A stretch of 64,000 nucleotides of DNA from Variovorax paradoxus. Lineage in GTDB: Bacteria > Pseudomonadota > Gammaproteobacteria > Burkholderiales > Burkholderiaceae_C. Below are positions 52,344 to 60,125 of the stretch, one piece after another; the stretch's first letter is position 1, and the number at the start of each line of letters is the position of its first letter. The notes under the pieces are model-generated. The model worked only from the letters and a program-made list of their open reading frames with translations, did not search any database and was not told the origin of the DNA. Made by a program: the position numbers and the translations under genes. Location: NCBI GenBank assembly GCA_016806145.1, contig CP063166.1, positions 3,906,001-3,970,000 of the forward strand. Reading direction: 5' to 3'.

Positions 52344-53309
52344 ATGAAAAGAAGACTGTTCCCCGCCGTGCTGGCGCTGCTCGCCGCGGCCATGGCCGTT
52401 CCCGCCTTCGCGCAGAAATTCCCGCAGAAGCCCGTCACGCTGGTCGTGCCCTTCGCGCCCGGCGGCAACCTCGACGTGGTCGCGCGCACGCTCGCGCCCG
52501 CGCTCGGCCAGATCCTGGGCCAGTCGGTGATCGTGGACAACCGCGCCGGTGCGGGCGGTGCCATCGGCGCCTCGTACGTGGCACGCGCGCAGCCCGACGG
52601 CTACACGCTGCTGGTCAGCACGCCCAATGCGCTGGTGGTGCTGCCGCTGATGACGAAGACCACCTACGCACTCGACAACTTCGCGCCCATCGGCCTCGCC
52701 GCCACCACGCCGCTGGTGATCGCGGTGCGCGGCCAGGGCCCGTACAAGGACATCGAGGGCCTGCTCGCGGCCGCGCGCGGCAAGCCCGGCCAGGTCACGG
52801 CCGGCCATGCGGGCCCGGGCACCACCAACCACATCGCGCTGCTGCAGCTCGAGCAGGCCGGCAAGCTGAGCCTCAACACCGTGCCCTACAAGGGCTCGGC
52901 CCCGGCGCTCACCGACCTGCTGGGCGGCCAGATCGACCTGGTGGTGGACCAGCTCACGAGCTCGGCCGCCCACATCCAGTCGGGCATGCTGCGCGCGGTG
53001 GCCGTGATGTCGAAGGAGCGCGACCCCGCGCTGCCGAACGTGCCGACCCTGCGCGAGGCCGGCCTCAAGGACTTCGATGCCACCACCGCCACCGGCCTGC
53101 TCGCGCCGGCCGGCACGCCACCCGACGTGGTGCAGGCGCTCAATGCCGCGCTGCGCAAGGCGCTGGCCGACGAGAACGTGAAGCGCCGCCTGATCTCCGT
53201 CGGCAGCCCCGGCCAGGCCTCCTCGCCCGAGGAATGGCTCGCGACGCTGAAGAAGGAAGACGCGGGCGCCCGCCTGCTCGCGAAGAGCGGCAAGCTCAAG
53301 GTCGACTGA
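52344..53309 (+). CDS. Tct/Bug-family periplasmic substrate-binding protein, copy 1
   Basis: This 321-residue TctC-like receptor has a signal peptide (LFPAVLALLAAAMAVPAFAQ). Family motifs are VTLVVPFAPGGNLDVVAR, VIVDNRAGAGGAIGASYVAR, ADGYTLL-type (PDGYTLLVST), VPYKGSAPALTDLLGGQIDL and the late VPTLREAGL. Bug proteins bind carboxylates or amides. No tctA/tctB gene is adjacent; it may feed a permease elsewhere or act as a sensor. Confidence 0.9.
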   Translation: MKRRLFPAVLALLAAAMAVPAFAQKFPQKPVTLVVPFAPGGNLDVVARTLAPALGQILGQSVIVDNRAGAGGAIGASYVARAQPDGYTLLVSTPNALVVLPLMTKTTYALDNFAPIGLAATTPLVIAVRGQGPYKDIEGLLAAARGKPGQVTAGHAGPGTTNHIALLQLEQAGKLSLNTVPYKGSAPALTDLLGGQIDLVVDQLTSSAAHIQSGMLRAVAVMSKERDPALPNVPTLREAGLKDFDATTATGLLAPAGTPPDVVQALNAALRKALADENVKRRLISVGSPGQASSPEEWLATLKKEDAGARLLAKSGKLKVD

Positions 53310-53322
53310 GGAGGCACGCCGC

Positions 53323-54222
53323 ATGACCCGCCCCTGCCTGCCTCCGCACGATGCCTTCGCACCCGTGGCCTTCGCGCCGCCGCCCGGCGCCTGCGACAGC
53401 CATGCCCACGTCTTCGGTCCCTACGCACGCTTTCCGCTCGCCGAGGACCGCAGCTACACGCCCGCCGAATACCCGGGCGCGGCCTTCATCGCGCACCTCG
53501 ACCGGCTCGGCCTCGCGCGCGGCGTGCTGGTGACCGGCAGCGCGAGCGGCACCGACAACGGCGCGGTGCTCGCGGCGCTCTCGCAGTACCCCGAGCGCCT
53601 GCGCGGCATCGCCGTGCCGCGCGCCGACACCGGCGATGCAGAACTCGACCGCTGGCATGCGGCGGGCATCCGCGGCGTGCGCTTCAACCTGTTCCAGCGC
53701 GACGGCCATGCGGTCTACCGCAACGGCGTGGGCATCGAGGTGCTGGAAGCGCTCGCGCCGCGCCTCGCGGAACGCGGCTGGCATGCGCAGATCTGGATCC
53801 ACGCACCCGACCTGGTCGAACTCGCGCCGCGCCTGCTGCGCCTGGGCCTGCCACTGGTGATCGACCACATGGGCCGCATGGCGGCCGCGCGCGGCATCGA
53901 GGACCCGGGCTTCCGCACGCTGTGCCGGCTGCTGGCCGACGGCAAGGCCTGGACCAAGATCTCGGGCGCCGACCGCAACACCGGCCTGGGCCCGCCCTAC
54001 GCCGACATCGATCCCTTCGCCGAGGCGCTGCTGCGGGCCAATGCCGAGCGCGTGGTGTGGGGCAGCGACTGGCCGCACATCAATTACTTCGAGGCCGCGC
54101 AGGTACCCGACGACGGCGCCCTGCTGAACCTGCTGGCGCGCTGGCTGCCCGACGCGGCGCAGCGCCGGCGCGTGCTGGTCGACAACCCGGCCGCGCTGTA
54201 CGACTTTCCCCCGCCCGTGTAG
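53323..54222 (+). CDS. Amidohydrolase, LigI-like (2-pyrone-4,6-dicarboxylate lactonase family)
   Basis: This 299-residue TIM-barrel amidohydrolase has metal or active-site residues in CDSHAHVFGP (HxH), VIDHMGR and the catalytic Asp in VVWGSDWPH. The N-terminal RFPLAEDRSYTPAEYPG and the region SASGTDNGAVL closely follow LigI, which opens 2-pyrone-4,6-dicarboxylate, a lignin-derived lactone. It could act on another carboxylated lactone. It lies 13 nt after a Bug-type gene. Confidence 0.84.
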   Translation: MTRPCLPPHDAFAPVAFAPPPGACDSHAHVFGPYARFPLAEDRSYTPAEYPGAAFIAHLDRLGLARGVLVTGSASGTDNGAVLAALSQYPERLRGIAVPRADTGDAELDRWHAAGIRGVRFNLFQRDGHAVYRNGVGIEVLEALAPRLAERGWHAQIWIHAPDLVELAPRLLRLGLPLVIDHMGRMAAARGIEDPGFRTLCRLLADGKAWTKISGADRNTGLGPPYADIDPFAEALLRANAERVVWGSDWPHINYFEAAQVPDDGALLNLLARWLPDAAQRRRVLVDNPAALYDFPPPV

Positions 54223-54251
54223 AGCCCACCCACCCTCCGAGGATCACAAGA

Positions 54252-55250
54252 ATGAAACGAGACAAGCCCTCCCTCCTGCCGCGACCGCTCCTGGGCCTGG
54301 CCGCGGCCCTGCTGCTGGCCGCGGGCCTCGGCGCCGCGCCGCGCGCGCAGGCGCAGGCCGCCTATCCCGCCAAGCCCGTGCGCGTGGTCGTCGCCTTCAC
54401 CGCGGGCGGCACCACCGACATCCTCGCGCGCGCCGTCACGCAACAGATGTCCGAGAAGCTCGGCCAGCCCTTCGTGATCGACAACAAGCCCGGCGGCGGC
54501 GGCAACATCGGCACCGAGTTCGTGGTGCGCGCGCCGGCCGACGGCTACACCCTGATCGTCAACTCGGTGGGCCCGATGGCCGTCAACCAGACGCTCTACA
54601 AGAGCCTGCCCTACGACCCGCTGCGCGACCTCGTGCCCGTGGTGCAGATCGCCGACGTGCCCAACGTGCTGGTGGTGAATCCCGAGGTGCCCGCGAAGAC
54701 GCTCGAGGAGTTCATCGCCTACGCCAAGGCCAACCCCAACAAGCTCAACTACGGCTCGACCGGCATCGGCACCTCCTCGCACCTGTCGAGCTACATGCTC
54801 GGCAAGCGCATCGGCGCCGACACGCTGCACGTGCCCTACAAGGGCGCCAACGCGCTCACCGACCTGCTCGCGGGGCGCATCCAGTTCATGTTCGCGACCA
54901 TTCCCTCGGTGATCCCGCACATCCGCGCGGGCAAGCTGCGCGCGATCGCGGTCAGCAGCCTCAAGCGCTCGCGCTCGCTGCCCGACGTGCCGACCGTGGC
55001 CGAGAAGGGCTTTGGCGATTTCTCGGCCGGCTCCTGGTTCGGCTTCTTCGCGCCCAAGGGCACGCCCGCGCCGGTGATCGCGCTGCTCAACAAATCGGTC
55101 AACGACGCGCTGCCCTCGCTCGAAGCGCAGATGATCCGCGAGGGCGCCGACCCGGTGGGCGGCACGCCCGAGCAGTTCGGCAAGTTCACGCGGCAGGAGT
55201 ACGAGAAATGGAAGAGCATCGTTCGCGAGTCGGGCGCAACGGCCGAATGA
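54252..55250 (+). CDS. Tct/Bug-family periplasmic substrate-binding protein, copy 2
   Basis: This 332-residue TctC-like protein has a long signal peptide (residues about 1-37, ending AQAQA). Motifs are VRVVVAFTAGGTTDILAR, FVIDNKPGGGGNIGTEFVV, LHVPYKGANALTDLLAGRIQ and LPDVPTVAEKGF. Its stop overlaps the start of the hydroxyacid dehydrogenase gene (ATGA), so both should be made together. Confidence 0.9.
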   Translation: MKRDKPSLLPRPLLGLAAALLLAAGLGAAPRAQAQAAYPAKPVRVVVAFTAGGTTDILARAVTQQMSEKLGQPFVIDNKPGGGGNIGTEFVVRAPADGYTLIVNSVGPMAVNQTLYKSLPYDPLRDLVPVVQIADVPNVLVVNPEVPAKTLEEFIAYAKANPNKLNYGSTGIGTSSHLSSYMLGKRIGADTLHVPYKGANALTDLLAGRIQFMFATIPSVIPHIRAGKLRAIAVSSLKRSRSLPDVPTVAEKGFGDFSAGSWFGFFAPKGTPAPVIALLNKSVNDALPSLEAQMIREGADPVGGTPEQFGKFTRQEYEKWKSIVRESGATAE

Positions 55251-56224
55251 GCGGGCCGCTGCGCATCCTGATGACGGAAGCCGCCGCGCTTCAGGCCGGC
55301 ACCGGCCTGGCCGAGGCATTGGCCGGCCGCGCGCACCTGGTGGTGGCCGAGGGCGACGATGCCGACGTGGCCTTCGTCTCGCGCGACGTCACGGGCCTGT
55401 CGACCAAGCACGAACTGCTGCCGCATACCCTGCGCTTCCACGATGCGCTGCGCCATGCGCCCTCGCTGCGCTGGGTGCATGCCCATTCCTCGGGCGCCGA
55501 CCGGCCCGTGTACGGCGAGCTGCGCGCGCGCGGCGTCGAGGTGACGACCTCCTCGGGCGCCAACGCGGGCGTGGTGGTGCAGACCGCGCTGGCCGGCGTG
55601 CTGATGCTCGCGCGGCGCTTTCCGCAACTGCTCGCGGCGCAGCGCGAGAAGACCTGGGCGCCGCTCGTGGGCAGCGGGCTGCCGCGCGACCTCGCGGGCC
55701 AGACCGCGGTGATCGTGGGCTGGGGACCGATCGGTCAGGGCCTGGGCGCGCTGCTGTCGGCGCTCGGGCTGCGCGTGGTCTCGGTGCGCAGCAGCGCCGA
55801 CGCAGCGCTCGCGCCCGCCGTCGAGAGCGTGCGCTTCGAGGACATCGGCCGGGTGCTGCCGCGCGCCGACTGGCTGCTGCTCGCCTGCCCGCTGACCGAA
55901 CGCACGCGCGGGCTCGTCGATGCGGCCGCGCTCGCGCTGCTGCCACCGGGCGCGCGACTCGTGAACGTCGCGCGCGGCGAGGTGGTCGACGAAGCCGCGC
56001 TGATCGAGGCGCTGCGCGGCGGCGCGCTCGCGGGCGCCTACCTCGACGTGTTCGCGCACGAGCCGCTGCCCGCCGACTCGCCGCTGTGGTCGCTGCCGAA
56101 CGTCATCGTCACGCCCCACACCGCCGGCCATTCGGACGGCAACGAGGCGCGCGTGGCCGCCCTCTTCCTCGACAACCTGCGCCGCTGGAACGCCGGCCTG
56201 CCGCTGCGCAACCGCGTGGCCTGA
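55247..56224 (+). CDS. D-isomer-specific 2-hydroxyacid dehydrogenase
   Basis: This 325-residue cytoplasmic NAD(P)-dependent dehydrogenase probably interconverts a 2-oxo acid and a D-2-hydroxy acid. It has the Rossmann motif AVIVGWGPIGQGLGALLS, the catalytic Arg in LVNVARGEVVDEAAL, the Glu in the region LDVFAHEPLP and the catalytic His in TPHTAGHSD. The coenzyme loop (VVSVRSSAD) has an Arg, which hints at NADP preference. The start is ATG 55247, overlapping the previous stop. Confidence 0.88.
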   Translation: MSGPLRILMTEAAALQAGTGLAEALAGRAHLVVAEGDDADVAFVSRDVTGLSTKHELLPHTLRFHDALRHAPSLRWVHAHSSGADRPVYGELRARGVEVTTSSGANAGVVVQTALAGVLMLARRFPQLLAAQREKTWAPLVGSGLPRDLAGQTAVIVGWGPIGQGLGALLSALGLRVVSVRSSADAALAPAVESVRFEDIGRVLPRADWLLLACPLTERTRGLVDAAALALLPPGARLVNVARGEVVDEAALIEALRGGALAGAYLDVFAHEPLPADSPLWSLPNVIVTPHTAGHSDGNEARVAALFLDNLRRWNAGLPLRNRVA

Positions 56225-56260
56225 CCACCCTCTTCACAACAACACCAAGACCCTGCGACC

Positions 56261-57235
56261 ATGAAAAGACAAGCCTTCCTCCGCACCGCCCTCGCGACCC
56301 TGCTGCTCGGCGCGGGCACCCTGCCCGCCTTCGCCGCCGACTGGCCGAGCAAGCCCATCACCCTCGTCGTGCCCTTCGTGGCCGGCGGCACCACCGACAT
56401 CGTCGCGCGCACCGTGGGGCAGAAGCTCTCGGAATCGCTCAAGCAGCCGGTGATCGTCGACAACCGCGGCGGCGCGGGCGGCACCGTGGGCGCGACCATC
56501 GCGGCCAAGGCGCCGGCCGACGGCTACACGCTGTTCCTCGCGACCATCGCGCATTCGATCGCGCCGGGCCTCTACAAGAAGCTGGCCTACGACTTCCAGC
56601 GCGACTTCGACCCCGTGGCGCTGGTGGCCTCCACGCCCAACGTGCTGATCGTCAACGACAAGGTGCCCGCGAAGACCGTGGCCGAACTCGTGGCCTACAT
56701 CAAGGCCCATCCCGGCAAGGTCAATTTCGGCTCGGCCGGCAACGGCAGCACCGAGCACATCTCGGGCGAACTGTTCCGCTCGATGACGAAGACCGAGATC
56801 GTGCACGTGCCCTACAAGGGTGGCGCGCCGATGATGGCCGACCTGATGGGCGGCCAGATCCAGATGGCGATCGAGACCAGCCCCTCGGCCTCGCCGCACG
56901 TCAAGGCCGGCAAGGTGCATGCGCTGGCCGTCACCACCAAGGCGCGTTCGCCCGCCTACCCCGGCGTGCCCACGCTCGACGAGGCCGGCCTCAAGGGCTA
57001 CGACATGACGACCTGGTTCGCGCTCATGGCGCCGCACGGCACGCCGCCCGAGATCGTGCAGCGGCTCAACACCGAACTCGCGCGCGCGCTGCAGCAACCC
57101 GACGTCGTGAAGCGCTTCGAGGAACAGGGCGTGACGGCCGGGAACATGAAGCCCGCCGAGCTCGCGGCCTTCATCGGCAGCGAGACCACCAAGTGGGTCA
57201 AGGTGGCGAAGGAGTCGGGCGCGACGGCCGAATAG
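56261..57235 (+). CDS. Tct/Bug-family periplasmic substrate-binding protein, copy 3
   Basis: This 324-residue TctC-like receptor has signal peptide RTALATLLLGAGTLPAFAAD. Motifs are ITLVVPFVAGGTTDIVAR, VIVDNRGGAGGTVGATIA, PADGYTLFLATIAHS, HVPYKGGAPMMADLMGGQ and YPGVPTLDEAGL. It is the last gene of the tcu-associated run. The three copies differ enough that different ligands are likely. Confidence 0.9.
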   Translation: MKRQAFLRTALATLLLGAGTLPAFAADWPSKPITLVVPFVAGGTTDIVARTVGQKLSESLKQPVIVDNRGGAGGTVGATIAAKAPADGYTLFLATIAHSIAPGLYKKLAYDFQRDFDPVALVASTPNVLIVNDKVPAKTVAELVAYIKAHPGKVNFGSAGNGSTEHISGELFRSMTKTEIVHVPYKGGAPMMADLMGGQIQMAIETSPSASPHVKAGKVHALAVTTKARSPAYPGVPTLDEAGLKGYDMTTWFALMAPHGTPPEIVQRLNTELARALQQPDVVKRFEEQGVTAGNMKPAELAAFIGSETTKWVKVAKESGATAE

Positions 57236-57329
57236 CCCGGGCCTGCGCGGGCAGGTCGGACATCGCCCTACGGCCAGGGCGGAAACCTGCTTGCGGCCGC
57301 GGCGGGCGATGTCTGCAGAATGGAGGGCC

Positions 57330-59603
57330 ATGCATGTCGGAAAAAAAGCCCCGTTCCTCCTTCTGGCCCTCGGCCTCCTCGCCAGCCTCCTCGCCTCCGC
57401 CCAGTCTCCCGTCTCGCCCGCCCCGGCCGCCACCGAGCCGCGCATCGAAGCGCTGATCGCGCGCATGACGGTCGAGGAGAAGGTCGGCCAGCTGAGCCTC
57501 TACGGCCCGGCCGACACCAACATTCCCGGCAACCCGCAGGCCAACCGGCGCAATGCGCAGCTCGAGGCCGACGAGGTGCGCGCGGGCCGCGTGACCGGCC
57601 TCTTCAACAACGAGGGCCTCGTGCGCAAGCGCGAGCTGCAGCGCATCGCGGTCCAGGAATCGCGCCTGGGCATTCCACTGATCTTCGGTGCCGACGTGAT
57701 CCACGGCTTTCGCACCATCTTCCCGATGCCGCTGGCCGAGGCCGCGAGCTGGGAACCCGCGCTGGCCGAGCGCACCGCGCGCGCGGCGGCGGTCGAGGCC
57801 AGCGCCGACGGCTTCCGCTGGACCTTCGCGCCCATGGTCGACATCGCGCGCGATGCGCGCTGGGGCCGCGGCATCGAGGGCGTGGGCGAGGACCCGCTGC
57901 TGGCGAGCCGCTTCGCCGCCGCGCGCGTGCGCGGCTTCCAGGGCGACGACCTGTCGCGCGCCGATGCGCTGCTCGCCACGCCCAAGCATTTCGCGGGCTA
58001 CGGCGCGGCCGAGGGCGGGCTCGACTACAACACCGTCGACATCTCCGAGCGCACGCTGCGCGAGGTCTACCTGCCGCCGTTCCGCGCCGCGCTCGACGCG
58101 GGGGCGCTGTCGCTGATGAGCGGCTTCCACGAGATCTCGGGCATTCCCTCGACCGCCAATCCGGCGCTGCTGACCGGCGTGCTGCGCGGCGAGTGGGGCT
58201 TCCGCGGCTTCGTGGTGTCGGACTACACGGCCGACGAGGAACTGATCGCGCACGGCTACGCGGCCAACGGCCGCGAGGCCGCGAAGCAGGCCTTCCTCGC
58301 GGGCACCGACGTGAGCATGCAGAGCGGCCTCTACATGCGCGAGCTGCCGGGCCTGGTCGCCGCGGGCGAGGTGCCGATGGCGCGGCTCGACGACGCGGTG
58401 CGCCGCGTGCTGTACGCCAAGCTCAGGCTCGGCCTGTTCGACCAGCCGATGCGCGGCCTCGACGGCCCGCCGGCCGCGCAGCGCGCCGAGGACCCGGCCT
58501 TCATCGCGCTGGCGCGCGAGAGCGCGCGCCGCTCGATCGTGATGCTGAAGAACGAGGGCGCGCTGCTGCCGCTCGCGAAGACCGGCACCAAGGTCGCGCT
58601 GATCGGCCCCTTCGCCTCGGGCACACAGGACCTGCTGGGCGCCTGGAGCCTGTTCCCGGGCCAGAGCGCGCCGGTGGGCATCGACCAGGGCCTGCGCGCC
58701 GCGCTCGGCGACGCGGCCTCGCTCACGGTCACGCGCGGCTCGAACGTCGAGTCGCTCGTGCCCGGCGGCATCGAGGCCGCGGTGGCCGCGGCACGCCAGG
58801 CCGACGTGGTGGTGCTGGCCATCGGCGAGGGCGAACGCATGTCGGGCGAATCGCGCTCGCGCGCCGACATCGGCCTGCCGCTGGTGCAGCAGGCGCTGGC
58901 CGAGGCGGTCGCGGCCACCGGCAAGCCGATCGTCGTGCTCCTGAGCAACGGCCGCGCGATGGCGCTGCCGCCCGTGGTGCGAGATGCGCGCGCGATCCTC
59001 GTGACCTGGTTCCTCGGCGTGCAGACCGGCCACGCGATCGCCGACGTGCTGTTCGGCGACTTCAATCCCTCGGGCCGGCTGCCGGTGAGCTTTCCGCAGG
59101 CAGCGGGACAGGTGCCCTACTACTACGCCCACAAGCGCACCGGCCGGCCGCTGCCGAGCGACGCGCCCGGCACCGCCTTCAAGACGCGCTACATCGAGGC
59201 CAGCAACGAGGCGCTCTATCCCTTCGGCTTCGGCCTGGGCTTCGCGCCGGTGCGCTACGACGGCGTCGCGCTCGACAGCGAGCGGCTGTCGATGGCCGAC
59301 GGCACGCTGCGCGTGCGCGCCACCGTCACCAACACCGGCCAGCGCGAAGCCGAGGAGGTGGTGCAGCTCTACATCGCGCAGCGCACCGCGAGCGTGACGC
59401 GGCCGGTGCGCGAGCTCAAGGATTTCCGCAAGCTGCGCATCGCGCCCGGTGCCTCGGTGCAGGTCGAGTTCGCGCTGCGCGCGGCCGACCTGGCCTTCAT
59501 CGGCCGCGACCTGCGGCCCACGGTGGAGCCCGGCGACTTCGACCTCTGGGTGTCGCCCTCGGCCGTGGGCGGGCTGCACGCGCGCTTCGCGCTGGTTCGC
59601 TGA
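57330..59603 (+). CDS. bglX: Periplasmic beta-glucosidase, GH3 family (BglX-like)
   Basis: This 757-residue glycoside hydrolase has a signal peptide (KAPFLLLALGLLASLLASAQ). The GH3 N-terminal barrel includes PLIFGADVIHGFRTIFP, KHFAGYGAAEGGLDYN and the nucleophile D298 in FVVSDYTADEE. The GH3 C-terminal domain (RSIVMLKNEGALLPL, SGRLPVSFPQAAGQVP) and a C-terminal fibronectin-like domain (EEVVQLYIAQRTASVTRPV) follow. It would split beta-glucosides in the periplasm. ATG 57330 is preceded by GGAGGG. Confidence 0.92.
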   Translation: MHVGKKAPFLLLALGLLASLLASAQSPVSPAPAATEPRIEALIARMTVEEKVGQLSLYGPADTNIPGNPQANRRNAQLEADEVRAGRVTGLFNNEGLVRKRELQRIAVQESRLGIPLIFGADVIHGFRTIFPMPLAEAASWEPALAERTARAAAVEASADGFRWTFAPMVDIARDARWGRGIEGVGEDPLLASRFAAARVRGFQGDDLSRADALLATPKHFAGYGAAEGGLDYNTVDISERTLREVYLPPFRAALDAGALSLMSGFHEISGIPSTANPALLTGVLRGEWGFRGFVVSDYTADEELIAHGYAANGREAAKQAFLAGTDVSMQSGLYMRELPGLVAAGEVPMARLDDAVRRVLYAKLRLGLFDQPMRGLDGPPAAQRAEDPAFIALARESARRSIVMLKNEGALLPLAKTGTKVALIGPFASGTQDLLGAWSLFPGQSAPVGIDQGLRAALGDAASLTVTRGSNVESLVPGGIEAAVAAARQADVVVLAIGEGERMSGESRSRADIGLPLVQQALAEAVAATGKPIVVLLSNGRAMALPPVVRDARAILVTWFLGVQTGHAIADVLFGDFNPSGRLPVSFPQAAGQVPYYYAHKRTGRPLPSDAPGTAFKTRYIEASNEALYPFGFGLGFAPVRYDGVALDSERLSMADGTLRVRATVTNTGQREAEEVVQLYIAQRTASVTRPVRELKDFRKLRIAPGASVQVEFALRAADLAFIGRDLRPTVEPGDFDLWVSPSAVGGLHARFALVR

Positions 59604-59606
59604 AGC

Positions 59607-60056
59607 TCAGCCGCGCGGCGGCAGGAACGACAGGTCCACGTGGTAGCGCTTCGGGTTCGCGGGATCGACGTAGACCGCGATCCGGCGCCCGCTCAGGTGC
59701 CGCGTGGGATCGAACCAGATGTTGGCGCTGCGGAACTGCCGCAGCTCGCGCCCGAAGCCGGCGCGCGCCTCGACGATGGCGCGGTAGGGATGCCGGCCAT
59801 TGACCTGGAACGAGGTGTTGAGCTCGACCTCGCGCAGCTCGGCATCGATGCGCTGGCCGTGCTGCAGCAGCCAGGCCGCGCGCTTCGCGTTGCGCTCGCC
59901 GACGAACAGGATGCCGCCGCCCACGCCCGTGAACATCAGGCCCAGCAGCGTGAGCAGCCACTTGGCCTCGTTGGGCACCACGATCGCGATGAGCAGCAGG
60001 CCCAGTCCGACGGCGATGAAGATCCACTTGAGCAGCGTCAGCGACGTGTTGTGCAT
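59607..60056 (-). CDS. DUF3592 membrane protein
   Basis: This 149-residue protein has two N-terminal hydrophobic helices (LLKWIFIAVGLGLLLIAIVV and LLTLLGLMFTGVGGGILFVG) and a DUF3592 domain (AELREVELNTSFQVNGRHPY, then AVYVDPANPKRYHVDLSFLP). The function is unknown. It converges with bglX, only 3 bp apart. A TATAAC hexamer (60089-60094, minus strand) upstream may be its -10. Confidence 0.82.
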   Translation of the reverse strand: MHNTSLTLLKWIFIAVGLGLLLIAIVVPNEAKWLLTLLGLMFTGVGGGILFVGERNAKRAAWLLQHGQRIDAELREVELNTSFQVNGRHPYRAIVEARAGFGRELRQFRSANIWFDPTRHLSGRRIAVYVDPANPKRYHVDLSFLPPRG

Positions 60057-60125
60057 GAGGGGTGCGGCGGGTTGAACGGGGCCGCTGCGTTATAGCAGAG
60101 CCCCCTGCGCCCGCCGGCACCGTTC

